Counted from the first letter of the stretch, positions 43,837 through 55,774 are shown. The stretch is DNA of 64,000 bases from Chitinophaga rhizophila (GCF_019492185.1 NZ_JAICCF010000002.1:310001-374000), one strand, 5' to 3'. Notes: generated by a model not told the origin, from the sequence alone. Numbers and translations are program-made.

Positions 43837-44763
43837 ATGCATGTTATAAGAAGTTTCCTACCTATAAAACGCAAGCAAGTGGGCGGATTAATAATACTAT
43901 TATTTATCTCGATAATTTGCCTGGCGTTTAGTATGATCACCAATGATAAGTTCAATTCTTTCAGAAGGGAGGTTCGACTTCGCCAAATCGGACATGAATT
44001 ACTGCGCTATTCCAGCGATAGTACCTCACGGGTGCTTCCAGTAAAAAAGATCGACGAGAATGAATACCAAATCAGTTTTGAAAATCCGTTCACGTTTCAA
44101 CCGGAATCCCTGGTGAATGCTACTCAACATTCGTTAGCTAAAGATCCGCTCGCAGACGATTATGTAGTTAGCGTACTAAACTGTTCAGACTTAAGTATAG
44201 CATATGGGTACGCTATGTCAAAAAATAAAAAAGATGATATTATAACATGCATAGGAAGAAGGTTACCAAAGGCATGTTACATGATTAACATTAAATTCAG
44301 ACCTACAGGAATAATTACAGCAAAAAATGGATATTTTCTGGGCAGTTTGACAGTTTTGGCCTTCGTTGGCTTTATTTATTTAAAATCGGCTAAGCCGCGT
44401 AAGGCTCTATCTCAAAATCAGCCTACCGAAGTATTTGATTTGGGCTCGCTGTCATTCGACGCGAAGGCTAGTCAGCTCTTGATAAACGGAAATACCATAG
44501 ACCTGACCAAGACCGAAACCCGGATACTACGCATCTTTGCATTATCACCCAACGAGATTATAGCGCGTAGCCGGCTACAGAAAGAAATATGGGAAGATGA
44601 AGGTGTAATAGTCGGTCGCAGTCTGGATATGTTCATTTCCAAACTTAGGAAAAAACTGGAATCAGATCCGAACATCAGAATTGTTGTTATACGCGGCAAA
44701 GGCTATAGACTTGAATTTTCAGCTGTCATTATCACAGGCGAAGAAGAAACGCAGCCAGATTAA
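43837..44763 (+). CDS. membrane-anchored winged-helix regulator
   Basis: A 308-residue one-component regulator. A membrane helix (GGLIILLFISIICLAFSM, about 17-34), a periplasmic domain of about 130 residues with three Cys (VLNCSDL, ITCIGRR, KACYMI), a second helix (GYFLGSLTVLAFVGFIYL) and a C-terminal OmpR-type winged helix (LDLTKTETRILRIFALSPNE ... RSLDMFISKLRKKLESDPNI ... VVIRGKGYRLEF). This is the ToxR/CadC idea with reversed order, since those have the DNA-binding domain first. It probably reads a periplasmic signal and controls the divergent gene at 43734. Confidence 0.82.
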   Translation: MHVIRSFLPIKRKQVGGLIILLFISIICLAFSMITNDKFNSFRREVRLRQIGHELLRYSSDSTSRVLPVKKIDENEYQISFENPFTFQPESLVNATQHSLAKDPLADDYVVSVLNCSDLSIAYGYAMSKNKKDDIITCIGRRLPKACYMINIKFRPTGIITAKNGYFLGSLTVLAFVGFIYLKSAKPRKALSQNQPTEVFDLGSLSFDAKASQLLINGNTIDLTKTETRILRIFALSPNEIIARSRLQKEIWEDEGVIVGRSLDMFISKLRKKLESDPNIRIVVIRGKGYRLEFSAVIITGEEETQPD

Positions 44764-44902
44764 CGCCAGTTGCCTAAATACTGCATCATATCAGATCAAT
44801 CGCAGCTATTACATGTTAATCCCATGCTGATATTAAAGACAAACAGATGTCGAATAATTAAGCCGGTTCATAGATGATTTTTGAAGTAAGTTATGATGTA
44901 AT

Positions 44903-45457
44903 TCATTTTTTGGCAGCCAATGCAGTAGGCAAACCATCGAGGCTACGTAGGTTTTTTTGCTGTTTGTATATTTCTAACCCTTTAGGACCTTTACGCTCCG
45001 CCCATTTTTGGGCATGATCGCGTTCTCCTACATAGTCGTATATTGGGACACCGAAACCGCAGGAAGTTGAGACCTCGTAAATATCAGCAACTATGATTTG
45101 GCGAACGGCTAATGGCAAAGTAAAAAAAGAAGATAATTCATTCCAGTCTTTCTGATCAGGGAGTACTGCGTATCCTTTACCATATAGCCGTAGAATGTTC
45201 GGTGCACCTTCAAAGGCACAAAACATAAAAGTTATACGTCCATTTTCCAGAATATGCGCAGAAGTCTCATTACCACTACCAACAATATCAACGTAAGCGA
45301 CCTTGTTGGGTGACAACACCTGAAAACTGTCAAGCCCTTTTGGAGACAGATTCACATGCCCTTGTTCACTTGCCGGCGCAGTCGCTACAAAGAACATCTT
45401 TTGCTTACGTATGAACGCTGCATGTTGATCTTCGATAGTGTTGAAAAACTTTGCCAT
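44903..45457 (-). CDS. pyridoxamine 5'-phosphate oxidase-like flavoprotein
   Basis: A 184-residue protein of the PNPOx-like FMN-binding split-barrel family: FIRKQKMFFVATAPASEQGH VNLSPKGLDSF at the start, AYVDIVGSGNETSAHILENG RITFMF and ILRLYGKGYAVLPDQKDW follow. Such proteins reduce or bind FMN/F420-type cofactors. True PNPOx substrate residues are not apparent. Single gene with no clear operon partner. Start chosen at MAKFFNTIEDQH, which fits the family. Confidence 0.9.
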   Translation of the reverse strand: MAKFFNTIEDQHAAFIRKQKMFFVATAPASEQGHVNLSPKGLDSFQVLSPNKVAYVDIVGSGNETSAHILENGRITFMFCAFEGAPNILRLYGKGYAVLPDQKDWNELSSFFTLPLAVRQIIVADIYEVSTSCGFGVPIYDYVGERDHAQKWAERKGPKGLEIYKQQKNLRSLDGLPTALAAKK

Positions 45458-45605
45458 TTATTTTCATTTATGGTAAAGATAACTCTATTTCTGTGTTAAA
45501 CAGCGTTGTCACGAATTGAAGACAGTGGGATGTAAATCTCACTTAACAAGGACGAAATTTGCTAACGGGAAATAGATTTCCCATTGTCTTATTCATCCTT
45601 GATGC

Positions 45606-46157
45606 TCAATGTAAACTTTGGATAGTATCAGGTTTTGTTAAGTGATAGCATACTAGCGCAGTATCGAATTTGTCGGGTTGGTTGACATCTCTAAACTGAA
45701 ATTTTGCCAACAGATTTTTAGAGGGCAGATTATCTCGATGAGACAACGCCTCAATTGTATGGAGTTTAAGGGTGTTAAATGCATAATTAACAACCTCTTC
45801 CATAGCTTCTGCCATTATGCCCTTTCCTTGATATGCCGTCACTAGTTCATAACCGATTTCACATCTATCTTTTTCCTGTGAAAAGTTAAACAGACAAATT
45901 GTTCCAATCAATACGTCGTCTCCACTAAAAACTATCGCCCAATACAAAGCATTGTTTCTAGTCACATTCTCATTAACTTTATTTATGAAATGAGTCGCAT
46001 CATCAATAGTTTCCGCTATTTGTCTGTCAAGATATTTATTTATTGCACTATCAGAACGCAAGCTGAAAACTTGTTTCTCATCGTTAAGCTTTAGTTGCCT
46101 AAGAGTAAGCCGCTGCGTTCTTAACGTCGGGAAGGGCGTAAAAACTCTTTGTGACAT
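45606..46157 (-). CDS. GNAT acetyltransferase, RimJ/RimL-like
   Basis: About 183 residues from the ATG at 46157 (MSQRVFTPFPTLRTQRLTLR QL), the typical opening of RimJ/RimL-like N-acetyltransferases. Core motifs are IGTICLFNF, CEIGYELVTAYQGKGIMAEA MEEVV (acetyl-CoA binding loop QGKG) and LHTIEALSHRDNLPSKNLLA KFQF. It transfers acetyl from acetyl-CoA to an amine, probably a protein N-terminus or antibiotic-like compound. Substrate unknown. Confidence 0.92.
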   Translation of the reverse strand: MSQRVFTPFPTLRTQRLTLRQLKLNDEKQVFSLRSDSAINKYLDRQIAETIDDATHFINKVNENVTRNNALYWAIVFSGDDVLIGTICLFNFSQEKDRCEIGYELVTAYQGKGIMAEAMEEVVNYAFNTLKLHTIEALSHRDNLPSKNLLAKFQFRDVNQPDKFDTALVCYHLTKPDTIQSLH

Positions 46158-46298
46158 TCGACGGTGTATAATTGATCGAATCAAAAGCCATCTTTCTTTG
46201 CTTAGTCAGGGAATGCGCTATTACGAAGACCCACGTAAGCAGTTATCACACATATTTCTCAGGTTACATTACCGGTACAGTAGCAGGAACAAGCCGCT

Positions 46299-46691
46299 TT
46301 AAAACGGTGATGCAATGGTATCTTCCGTATTCAAAAGCCTAGTAACCTTCTCGTGCAGTTGTGCTTTGGTAAATGGTTTCTTAAGAAACGCATCAGCACC
46401 ATTTTCCAGCGCTACATCTTCAGCTGCTACATCAACACCAGAGATCATGATAACCTTTGTGGATGGATGTTCTTCTTTCACAAAACTCAAAAAGTCAATT
46501 CCGAAACCGTCGGGCAAGCGGTTATCTAATATTATCAAAGATGGCTTTTCGTGTAGAAGAAATTCCTCAGCTTCAGCAATACTTTGTACATGTTCAACTT
46601 CCGTTCCTTTACCTTCCAGTAATATGTTCAAAAGCAGGCACAGATCACCTTCATCCTCAATAATCAGCACTTTACGGGCTTTATTTTTCAT
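46299..46691 (-). CDS. single-domain response regulator
   Basis: A 130-residue CheY-like receiver with no output domain. Acidic residues in LIIEDEGD, phospho-acceptor D56 in LIILDNRLPDG, and the conserved Lys in FLKKPFTKAQL are all present, so it should be phosphorylated. No histidine kinase gene is adjacent. It probably takes part in a multistep phosphorelay or in flagella-independent motility/biofilm control. Confidence 0.93.
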   Translation of the reverse strand: MKNKARKVLIIEDEGDLCLLLNILLEGKGTEVEHVQSIAEAEEFLLHEKPSLIILDNRLPDGFGIDFLSFVKEEHPSTKVIMISGVDVAAEDVALENGADAFLKKPFTKAQLHEKVTRLLNTEDTIASPF

Positions 46692-46958
46692 GTTTTTATT
46701 CAGGTTTAGGACTAGAGAGCTAAAAAAAACATGCCAATAACTTCAACCACCTATGATTGTTGCGGTATAATATAATTGATATCACTTACTCTTTGCGTCT
46801 CCATCCTTAGGATGAGGGGCTAAAAAATTAAAGCTCAACGAAAAAGCCATCTATAAATTATTCTGGTAGATAAACGTTTTCGACAATTCACCTACTCCGT
46901 GGTCACAAGCAAATATAACCCCTAACTGCACTTTATATAAGTCAAAAATTATCCCTCC
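46692..46958. other. non-coding gap
   Basis: AT-rich stretch with no convincing reading frame. The part next to 46691 should hold the promoter of the response regulator gene. Confidence 0.4.
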
Positions 46959-47166
46959 TCAATATTGAAACCCAAAACCGGTCTCAGATTTTTCTTTATT
47001 AACTATTCCAGTATTATTAGAGCTGTTGTACGTTATTGAAGTAGGACCGCCTGTTATCACTCCCTTGATAAAAAATGGTCAGCTTGAAATCATTCGTGCT
47101 TCGTAACCCAGATAAGGCCCTATGTTAAAAGATCCGTCAATCATAGAAGATGCGAGAATAATATGG
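46959..47166 (-). pseudogene. outer-membrane beta-barrel gene fragment
   Basis: The frame reads SMIDGSFNIGPYLGYEARMI SS-stop-PFFIKGVITGGPTSITYNSS NNTGIVNKEKSETGFGFQY-stop. Alternating residues and aromatic Gly-rich turns look like the last strands of a porin-like protein. A stop interrupts it and the N-terminal part is gone. Confidence 0.4.
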
Positions 47167-47269
47167 CGGCAAAAGTTTCGCTTTTACCAACATGTTCACG
47201 TAATCAGGTAAATTCTGCTATCAGTACTTCTATTTCTCCCAGCCGTTTGCAAAAATGCTTCCGTACTTA

Positions 47270-47548
47270 CTAGATATTGCAATAATGTACTCCTACCCCA
47301 AAATCCCGCTCGAAGTAAACCTTGCGAGTCTTATCTAAAATCTCGAAAGGAGCTTGCGGTAGCTCGTAAACGCTGGTATTATAGAGATAAATAGTACCAA
47401 ATAAATAGGCAGGACTGGTCATTTCCTTACCAGATATTTCCCATAACAATCCGGTCTGTCGCTGCTTTTGGGCAGATGTATGTTTTAATAAGGTAATGCT
47501 TAATGCCAGGGTGAATAATAGTGTCCTGATTAACTGAAATGTGCTCAT
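47270..47548 (-). pseudogene. TraB/GumN-like protein, truncated after the first domain
   Basis: A signal peptide (LIRTLLFTLALSITLLKHTS A) is followed by LLWEISGKEMTSPAYLFGTI YL, the unmistakable start of TraB/GumN family proteins (LLWEISGKxLxxPSYLFGTIH). Members are about 290 residues, but the frame stops after 92. The downstream 47166-47270 stretch gives no continuation. Decayed. Confidence 0.75.
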
Positions 47549-47785
47549 TTAGTAAGGGTTTATTCATTAGTATACGGAGAGGAGGAAACATTGCAAGGTT
47601 AGAGAAAATTTTTTTTGAGAGCAACAGCAGGGCAACGCCATGTAACTAAATAGCCTTCAAGATGAACAGGTTGCTAGGTTATCCGCATTATTGCCTTAGC
47701 CGCCAGAAAACTGGCACCAGTTTGGTTATGGATAGGTACTAGCCGCCGCAGGTATTGCGGGAAAAGGACTGGTCATACAATTGAT

Positions 47786-48466
47786 ATGGCATTCGACCTG
47801 GACGAGATCTTTATTAAAGATCTGGATATCTCTTTCGCATTTGAAATAGGCATGCGAACTATCCTAATGTTTGCATTTGTATTATTGCTGCTGCGTCTCT
47901 CCGGCAAAAAGGGCGTCCGGCAACTCAGTATCTTTGAAGTAGCAATTATTATTGCGTTAGGCTCAGCCGCCGGTGACCCCATGTTCGATAAGGAATCAGC
48001 CATTCTACCTTCATTACTGGTCTTCGGCTTCATACTGCTTTTCTATAGGATCATCACCTACATCGCCTCTAAAAGTGAAAAATTTGAATCTGTATTGGAG
48101 GGGAATGCAATATATATTATTGAAGATGGTATGTTCACCTTGCATAAAGGTGAACATACCTTCGCGAAAGATGAATTTTTTGCAGAAATGCGAGTACAGG
48201 GTATTGAACATACCGGTCAGGTAAAAACGGCGATTCTTGAGACAAATGGACAAATCAGCTTTTTCTTCTATGAAGACGATGACGTCAAGCCTGGTTTACC
48301 GGTATTGCCCAAACCCTATTCGAAGAAGTCCAGAGAAATAACAGAACCAGGCCTATACGCCTGTACTTCGTGTGCCCATGTACAGCAACTCAAAGCGCCA
48401 GGAGATTGCGATAGATGCAATGAGGATGAATGGGTGAAAAGTGAAGACAGTAAGAGAATTAGATAA
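47786..48466 (+). CDS. YetF/DUF421 family membrane protein, copy 1
   Basis: A 226-residue protein with an N-terminal membrane part (three helices in residues 18-95, including TILMFAFVLLLLRLSGKKGV RQLSIFEVAIIIALGSAAGD) and the YetF cytoplasmic domain (FAKDEFFAEMRVQGIEHTGQ VKTAILETNGQISFF). The end is a zinc ribbon (YACTSCAHVQQL ... GDCDRCNEDEWV, CxxC x2), an addition not seen in Bacillus YetF. It is paralogous to 55094-55774. Role in membrane homeostasis or spore-type protein assembly in other phyla, unknown here. Confidence 0.9.
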   Translation: MAFDLDEIFIKDLDISFAFEIGMRTILMFAFVLLLLRLSGKKGVRQLSIFEVAIIIALGSAAGDPMFDKESAILPSLLVFGFILLFYRIITYIASKSEKFESVLEGNAIYIIEDGMFTLHKGEHTFAKDEFFAEMRVQGIEHTGQVKTAILETNGQISFFFYEDDDVKPGLPVLPKPYSKKSREITEPGLYACTSCAHVQQLKAPGDCDRCNEDEWVKSEDSKRIR

Positions 48467-48569
48467 CAAAAGTGCACATGATGCCACAATGCACCGGCAC
48501 CAATATTGCGTTAGTCAAATTGGGGAAAGAATCTACAAACATCATTTTTAATAAAGTTACCATTAAACA

Positions 48570-50291
48570 GTGAAGATGAAATCAAAAGTCTCCTTGGGGA
48601 TTCTTGGGGGCGGCCCAAGTGCGCTATTTATGTACAAGCGATTGGTGGACGCAGAACTACACCATTTCGACGTGACAATTTATGAGAAAAGCCCTTGCTT
48701 GGGCTGCGGAATGCCCTATAGTGCAAGTGGCGCAGAGGATGAACATATTACAAATGTTTCCGCAAATGAAATTCCTGACTTGGTTACATCCATTTCAGAA
48801 TGGATTGATACTGTTCCCTCTTCAATACTTAATCGGTATAACATCGATCCTGAACGGTTTAATGATTACAAGGTGCTTCCCCGACTTCTATTTGGAGAAT
48901 ATTTGAAAGATCAATTTGAACTACTGCGTCAAAAGGCTAAGCTGAAGGGTCTTAATACCACCATTTATTATAATAGTTCAATTGACGACGTTGTTGATTT
49001 GCCTGAGGGAAAAAAGGTGGAAGTAGTGTTAACTAACGGCAAAAAATATATTCATGATAGGGTTGTAATTTGTACTGGTCATTTATGGCCTAAAAAGTTT
49101 GAGGGAAAAGTAGAAGGTTGGTTTGACTCCCCCTACCCTCCCGACAAATTAGCCATAGAATGTAACTATACAGTGGCCGTCAGAGGATCGTCTCTTACAG
49201 CTATAGATGCTATTCGGACATTATCTAAACACAATGGCGTATTTGAAAGAGGAACTGACGGAAAGCTGGTATATACAGCTAATAAATCCAGCGAGCAATT
49301 CAAAATTTCAATGATGTCGCGAAATGGTCTACTTCCTGCAGTTCGGTTTCATCTTGAAGATTCCCACTTGGGTAAAGGAACTATCTTATCAGCGGAACAA
49401 ATTGAGGAAAACAAAGCGCTGAACAATGGTTTTCTCTCGCTCGACTATGTATTCGAGCATAATTTTAAAGAGCTCATTCGCAAACAAGATCCCATATATT
49501 ACGAAAAGATCAGAGATCTTAATATGGAAGGCTTTGTAGAATACGTGATGGAAATACGGGAGAAGCTAGATCCTTTTATATTGTTAAAAGCGGAGTACAG
49601 GGAAGCGGAGAAGTCGATACAAAGAAGAACGTCAATTTACTGGAAAGAACTACTGGCAGTATTGAGCTTCACAATAAACTACCCGGCAAAATACTTTTCT
49701 GCGGAAGACACCATAAGAATGCAAAAAGTGCTGATGCCGCTTATCTCCATTGTCATCGCATTTGTACCCCAGAGTTCTGCGGAAACACTTATGGCACTCT
49801 ATGATGCGGGACGGCTTGAGGTGATTGCAGTTGGCGACAACAGTGAAGTAAATCCTGGCGAAGATAAGGGAGCGGTATATTCTTATGTGGATAAAGATGG
49901 GATTAATCAGGAAAAGTACTTCGAGCTATTTGTAGATTGTATCGGTCAGCCACATTTAGCGTACGAAGAGATTCCTTATCAAAGCCTGCTGGCCAACCAA
50001 ACATTTAGCAAAGCACTCATTAGATTCAGGGATCAGGAGTTGGGAAAGAAAATGCACCTGAATAATGAAAAGAATATACATCGCGGATTGGATAATTGCT
50101 ATTATCTAACAGTACCGGGAGTAGCTATTAATGACTATTTTCAAGCTTTGGATGCGTTTAATGTGGCCAATGACCGGATTTATGTGATGGCAGTTCCCTT
50201 TATCGGCGGATTCAATCCAGACTATTCGGGCCTCGACTTCTGCGAAGCTGCTTCAGCAAAAATCATGAAAACACTGTCCATTCCTCAATAA
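48570..50291 (+). CDS. FAD/NAD(P)-binding protein
   Basis: A 573-residue flavoprotein of the NAD_binding_9 type. GILGGGPSALFMYKRLVD is the FAD-binding GxGxxG, followed by IYEKSPCLGCGMPYSAS and VVICTGHLWPKKFEG. In this family the enzymes are monooxygenases or oxidoreductases of unknown substrate. The C-terminal part contains a second nucleotide-binding stretch and a FVDCIGQPH motif. It starts 103 bases after the YetF gene on the same strand. No partner suggests a pathway. Confidence 0.85.
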   Translation: MKMKSKVSLGILGGGPSALFMYKRLVDAELHHFDVTIYEKSPCLGCGMPYSASGAEDEHITNVSANEIPDLVTSISEWIDTVPSSILNRYNIDPERFNDYKVLPRLLFGEYLKDQFELLRQKAKLKGLNTTIYYNSSIDDVVDLPEGKKVEVVLTNGKKYIHDRVVICTGHLWPKKFEGKVEGWFDSPYPPDKLAIECNYTVAVRGSSLTAIDAIRTLSKHNGVFERGTDGKLVYTANKSSEQFKISMMSRNGLLPAVRFHLEDSHLGKGTILSAEQIEENKALNNGFLSLDYVFEHNFKELIRKQDPIYYEKIRDLNMEGFVEYVMEIREKLDPFILLKAEYREAEKSIQRRTSIYWKELLAVLSFTINYPAKYFSAEDTIRMQKVLMPLISIVIAFVPQSSAETLMALYDAGRLEVIAVGDNSEVNPGEDKGAVYSYVDKDGINQEKYFELFVDCIGQPHLAYEEIPYQSLLANQTFSKALIRFRDQELGKKMHLNNEKNIHRGLDNCYYLTVPGVAINDYFQALDAFNVANDRIYVMAVPFIGGFNPDYSGLDFCEAASAKIMKTLSIPQ

Positions 50292-50475
50292 CCAATTTGG
50301 TGCTCAGCGGCAACATTCATACTGGTCGCCAGCAGGGAAAATGCAATAATAACTATCAATTCCAGCAATATTTGTACGAAAATAAATTTCTTGGTCTGAA
50401 TTGATGATTGAATCATTTGTTGCACTTGAACGGCCCCTCATAGCAATGGGGGGCCGCATTGTTTGATAATTGTTA

Positions 50476-52146
50476 CTATAATGATCGATCCATAGTTATT
50501 TTCAACGCGCCAGCATAAGACGGTAACGAATTTTTATCGGGGAGAACAATTGCTAGGTCTTTGGCAGAACGCTTAAATGACAGCTCGCCTGGCCGCCCTA
50601 ACAGTTCGATATGCCGGATCTGACGCGCATCGATGTTATTACTCTCTGCCAGACTTCTGATATTTACCTTACCGTTTTCAGGCCATTTCATAAATGTAGC
50701 ATATAAGATATGTCCCTTTGTAGTGAACCTTATATCTGTGGCTTCAAAAGGACGACCTTTCCCCTCATTAAAGCCCTGTGCACTCAAAGGAACAGCATTA
50801 TCCAGGGAGGGGCCTTCGCCAAATACTATCCATGGTCTCGTACCGTATATACTTTCACCGTTTATCTGCATCCACTGCCCTATCTCTTCCACGATTCTTC
50901 GTTCATCCTCATCAATGGTACCGTTACCACGTACTGGTATACTAAGCAGTAAGTTGCCATTCTTGCTGACAATATCAACAAGAGTCTGAATGATGGTCTG
51001 GGCGCTTTTATAACCGTGCTTTTCGTAGATACTCCGGTCATAATGCCACCCTCCGATACAAGTATCCGTCTGCCATGGCAAGGGTTCGATACTATTACTT
51101 TGTCCTCGTTCAATGTCCCAGACCATACATTTACGCTGCTCTTCGTTTAATATCTTACCATTGATTACTACATCCAGCTTGTTCCTGTTTTTCAGGCTAC
51201 GATTATAATAGTGGGCCGCGATTCTCAGGCCCGCGTCGCTGACAGGCCACAGTGGCAGAGCCGTATCATCAAAATAAACCAGATCAGGGTCATACCGGTT
51301 GATAAGATCAATGGTTCTGTTATAGAATTGTTCGCAATAGGCCTTTGTCGGAGGGCAGACGCCGTTTCCCCAGTTCCATTGACGGTGTATCATGCCATTA
51401 TCAAGGCTATTTTCGCTGAGAGGATGGTCCTGCGCATACAGCGCCTGGGGATCAAGGCCGTCCCACCACTTATTCTTACCGTCAGACTTCCTCAGCTTGC
51501 CATCATAAGGGATGTTAGCATAGGGTCCTTTTGTATCAGATCGTTGTGCGGTCTCCATCCAGCTCCAGGTATGCGCAGCATGTACACTAACACCGAAATG
51601 CAAACCCTGGTTTCTGGCAGCTTTTGCCCATCCTGCTATTAAGTCCTTTTTGGGTCCCATCTTAACACTATTCCACGCTGGTTGATACTTGCTGTCAAAT
51701 AAATCCAGGTTATCGTGATGATTTGCCAATGCCACAAAATACTTGGCACCGGCCTTTTGATACAACGATAATAACTCTTCCGGATTCCATTGCTCACCTT
51801 TCCACTCATTTATCACATCCTTGAATCCAAATTCGGAAGGATGACCATACTTTTTCAGGTGGTAATTATAATGGTGATTCCCTTCCATATACATCTCACG
51901 GGCGTACCAGTCACCATGTTCAGGCTGGCACTGGGGCCCCCAGTGTGCCCATATACCAAACTTGGCATCACGATACCATTCCGGTATTCGATATTGAGCT
52001 AAAGATCCCCAGTCAGGTTTAAATGGTCCAGTCATCATTTCCTCACCTGTCAATAAATTGATATCAGCTGCACCTGCAAATTTGTTTGCCAGCACAGTAG
52101 CAGGTAAGGCCATTCCCAATTGTTTTAAGAGCGTCCTTCTATTCAC
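50476..52146 (-). CDS. alpha-L-fucosidase, GH29
   Basis: A 556-residue secreted GH29 enzyme. The N-terminus MNRRTLLKQLGMALPATVLA is a twin-arginine-like signal (RR followed by a hydrophobic stretch). Landmarks: WYRDAKFGIWAHWGP near residue 60, AKYFVALANHHDNLDLFDS, and YDPDLVYFDDTALP with the likely nucleophile D293. GNLLLSIPVRGNGTIDE and a beta-rich C-terminal domain follow. It removes alpha-linked L-fucose from glycans. The opposite-strand gene 52388 encodes esterases, so both may act on the same plant or animal glycan. Confidence 0.93.
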   Translation of the reverse strand: MNRRTLLKQLGMALPATVLANKFAGAADINLLTGEEMMTGPFKPDWGSLAQYRIPEWYRDAKFGIWAHWGPQCQPEHGDWYAREMYMEGNHHYNYHLKKYGHPSEFGFKDVINEWKGEQWNPEELLSLYQKAGAKYFVALANHHDNLDLFDSKYQPAWNSVKMGPKKDLIAGWAKAARNQGLHFGVSVHAAHTWSWMETAQRSDTKGPYANIPYDGKLRKSDGKNKWWDGLDPQALYAQDHPLSENSLDNGMIHRQWNWGNGVCPPTKAYCEQFYNRTIDLINRYDPDLVYFDDTALPLWPVSDAGLRIAAHYYNRSLKNRNKLDVVINGKILNEEQRKCMVWDIERGQSNSIEPLPWQTDTCIGGWHYDRSIYEKHGYKSAQTIIQTLVDIVSKNGNLLLSIPVRGNGTIDEDERRIVEEIGQWMQINGESIYGTRPWIVFGEGPSLDNAVPLSAQGFNEGKGRPFEATDIRFTTKGHILYATFMKWPENGKVNIRSLAESNNIDARQIRHIELLGRPGELSFKRSAKDLAIVLPDKNSLPSYAGALKITMDRSL

Positions 52147-52369
52147 CCATAATAATTAAGTGTTATAAATACAGTTAACAGTGTATAAATTAAGAAAGAT
52201 ATCCGAATAAAAGTAGCGTAAAGTTGCCATAAGCCAGATTAATATACTACTGTCAATCCTGCTGTTTAAATAATAAGGAATTATGTGGGAAATACCCTAC
52301 TATTGTTAAGTGAAAGACTGACACCCGCCATTGTTTACACTTCGTATTGACCAAGCACTCAAATGTTAA

Positions 52370-54304
<1,935 letters not shown>

Positions 54305-54376
54305 TCAGCGATATCAATACTTGTGGTATGCCCTTTTCTTTCAATGTCTGCCAGATTAGAAGTTACCACATGGATA

Positions 54377-54425
54377 CATATAACATTAACGCCGGAGATA
54401 ATATCTCCGGCGTTAATGTTATATG
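54377..54425. terminator. perfect 24-bp palindrome, bidirectional terminator
   Basis: CATATAACATTAACGCCGGA continues to a perfect inverted repeat of 24 bases on each side of a single central A. It lies between the convergent genes ending at 54304 and 54488. Confidence 0.8.
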
Positions 54426-54487
54426 CATCCAGATAGGACGCTCATCTCAAATCGTTAGCGCGATGTAAACATTGCATGAGCTGACTA

Positions 54488-54928
54488 TCAAAGATGCGCG
54501 ATCGATTCATGACCTATGGCATTGTTTTCTTCATCCATGGGAACAAAAGGATTATAAGCAACCTCCAATATATTACCTTCAATATCCTCAAAGTAAAAAA
54601 ATAATCCCCCAAAGGGAGGGTTGGTAGGTGTGGTCAACATTTTTACACCTTTCTCCTGAAGCTGCCGGTATAGGGCTTGGACTTCATCTTCCGTCTGGAC
54701 GTTGTAGCCAAATGTCACACTACGAAAGCCACTACCCTCATTACTAACGCCTATGACGCTGGCAAGGTCCTTACCCTTACCAATACTGAACAGAAAACCG
54801 TTCATTTTATAAAAGACAATGTCTTTGTTAACTGCCACAGGTTTCCAGCCCAGTTTCTCTTCATAAAATGCCCTCATTGCCGGCAGATCTGATGCGCCGA
54901 TAGTAATTACACTCATTCTTTGCTCCAT
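54488..54928 (-). CDS. VOC (glyoxalase/bleomycin resistance-like) protein
   Basis: About 146 residues from the ATG at 54928 (MEQRMSVITIGASDLPAMRA FYEEKLGWKPV), the standard VOC opening. FYKMNGFLFSIGKGKDLASV, FGYNVQTEDEVQALYRQLQE KG and NPPFGGLFFYFEDIEGNILE VAYNP follow, giving the two beta-alpha-beta-beta-beta repeats. Metal ligands would include the final Glu (ILEVAYNP). Likely a small-molecule isomerase or resistance protein. Substrate unknown. Confidence 0.9.
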   Translation of the reverse strand: MEQRMSVITIGASDLPAMRAFYEEKLGWKPVAVNKDIVFYKMNGFLFSIGKGKDLASVIGVSNEGSGFRSVTFGYNVQTEDEVQALYRQLQEKGVKMLTTPTNPPFGGLFFYFEDIEGNILEVAYNPFVPMDEENNAIGHESIAHL

Positions 54929-55093
54929 GACTAACTTGAATTTTGTTCTGATTTCCAGCACAGATCTGACGAATCGGTACTAGATGATAATACTTTCTAT
55001 ACAATTAAAGTTAGGTATGGTCCGCCTGAATACTTTGTAAAAAAACGACAAAATTTAACCCAGCCCTTTTGTATCATCTTTACCGCAGCAGTT

Positions 55094-55774
55094 TTAGCTC
55101 TTACGTGTGACTTTAATGGCCTCGACCCACTCCTCCCCTTTACAACGCGTGCATTGATGTTTACCAGGATCCAGCTTTTCCACATATCCGCAATGGCAGC
55201 ATGCAAAATCCCCCGATACATTCACCTGGTCACATTTATGGCTATACAAACGTGGCCATATAGGTAACCCTGGCTTTACTTCATCATCTTCAAAAAACAG
55301 GAAACTAACATTACCGCTGGTTTCGAGCAGCGCTTCCCGCACCTGACCTAAATGTTCAATATTCGCCTGGCGCATTTCAGCAAAAAACTCATCTTTTGCA
55401 AGTAAATTCTTATTTACTTTATCAAGCTCAAAGACTCCGTTATGTACAATCGTTATAGGATCGCCTTCCAGCGCACTTTCAAACCTCTCATTCTTAGCGG
55501 TTAACCAGGTAATAATACGATAGAACACTACAATTGTGCCCATTACAATAGCTGCAGGCACGATCGATATGTCTTCCTGAAACATCGGATCGCCTGCCGC
55601 CGAACCTAGGGCAATGATGATAGCGACCTCGAATACGGAAAGTTGTCGTACACCCTTTTTGCCGGAAAGTCGCAGTACCAGCAATACAAGTGTAAACATT
55701 ACGAAAGTGCGTACGACTATTTCGAGCGCAAACAACCAGCTAAGGTCTTTGATAAAAACATCTTCCCAGTTCAT
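55094..55774 (-). CDS. YetF/DUF421 family membrane protein, copy 2
   Basis: About 226 residues from the ATG at 55774 (MNWEDVFIKDLSWLFALEIV), chosen to match the paralogue at 47786 (AFDLDEIFIKDLDISFAFE). Membrane part with VRTFVMFTLVLLVLRLSGKK GVRQLSVFEVAIIIALGSAA GDPMF, YetF domain LAKDEFFAEMRQANIEHLGQ, and the zinc ribbon DFACCHCGYVEKL ... HQCTRCKGEEWVEA. Both copies are intact. The reason for keeping two, 7 kb apart in opposite orientation, is unknown. Confidence 0.9.
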   Translation of the reverse strand: MNWEDVFIKDLSWLFALEIVVRTFVMFTLVLLVLRLSGKKGVRQLSVFEVAIIIALGSAAGDPMFQEDISIVPAAIVMGTIVVFYRIITWLTAKNERFESALEGDPITIVHNGVFELDKVNKNLLAKDEFFAEMRQANIEHLGQVREALLETSGNVSFLFFEDDEVKPGLPIWPRLYSHKCDQVNVSGDFACCHCGYVEKLDPGKHQCTRCKGEEWVEAIKVTRKS

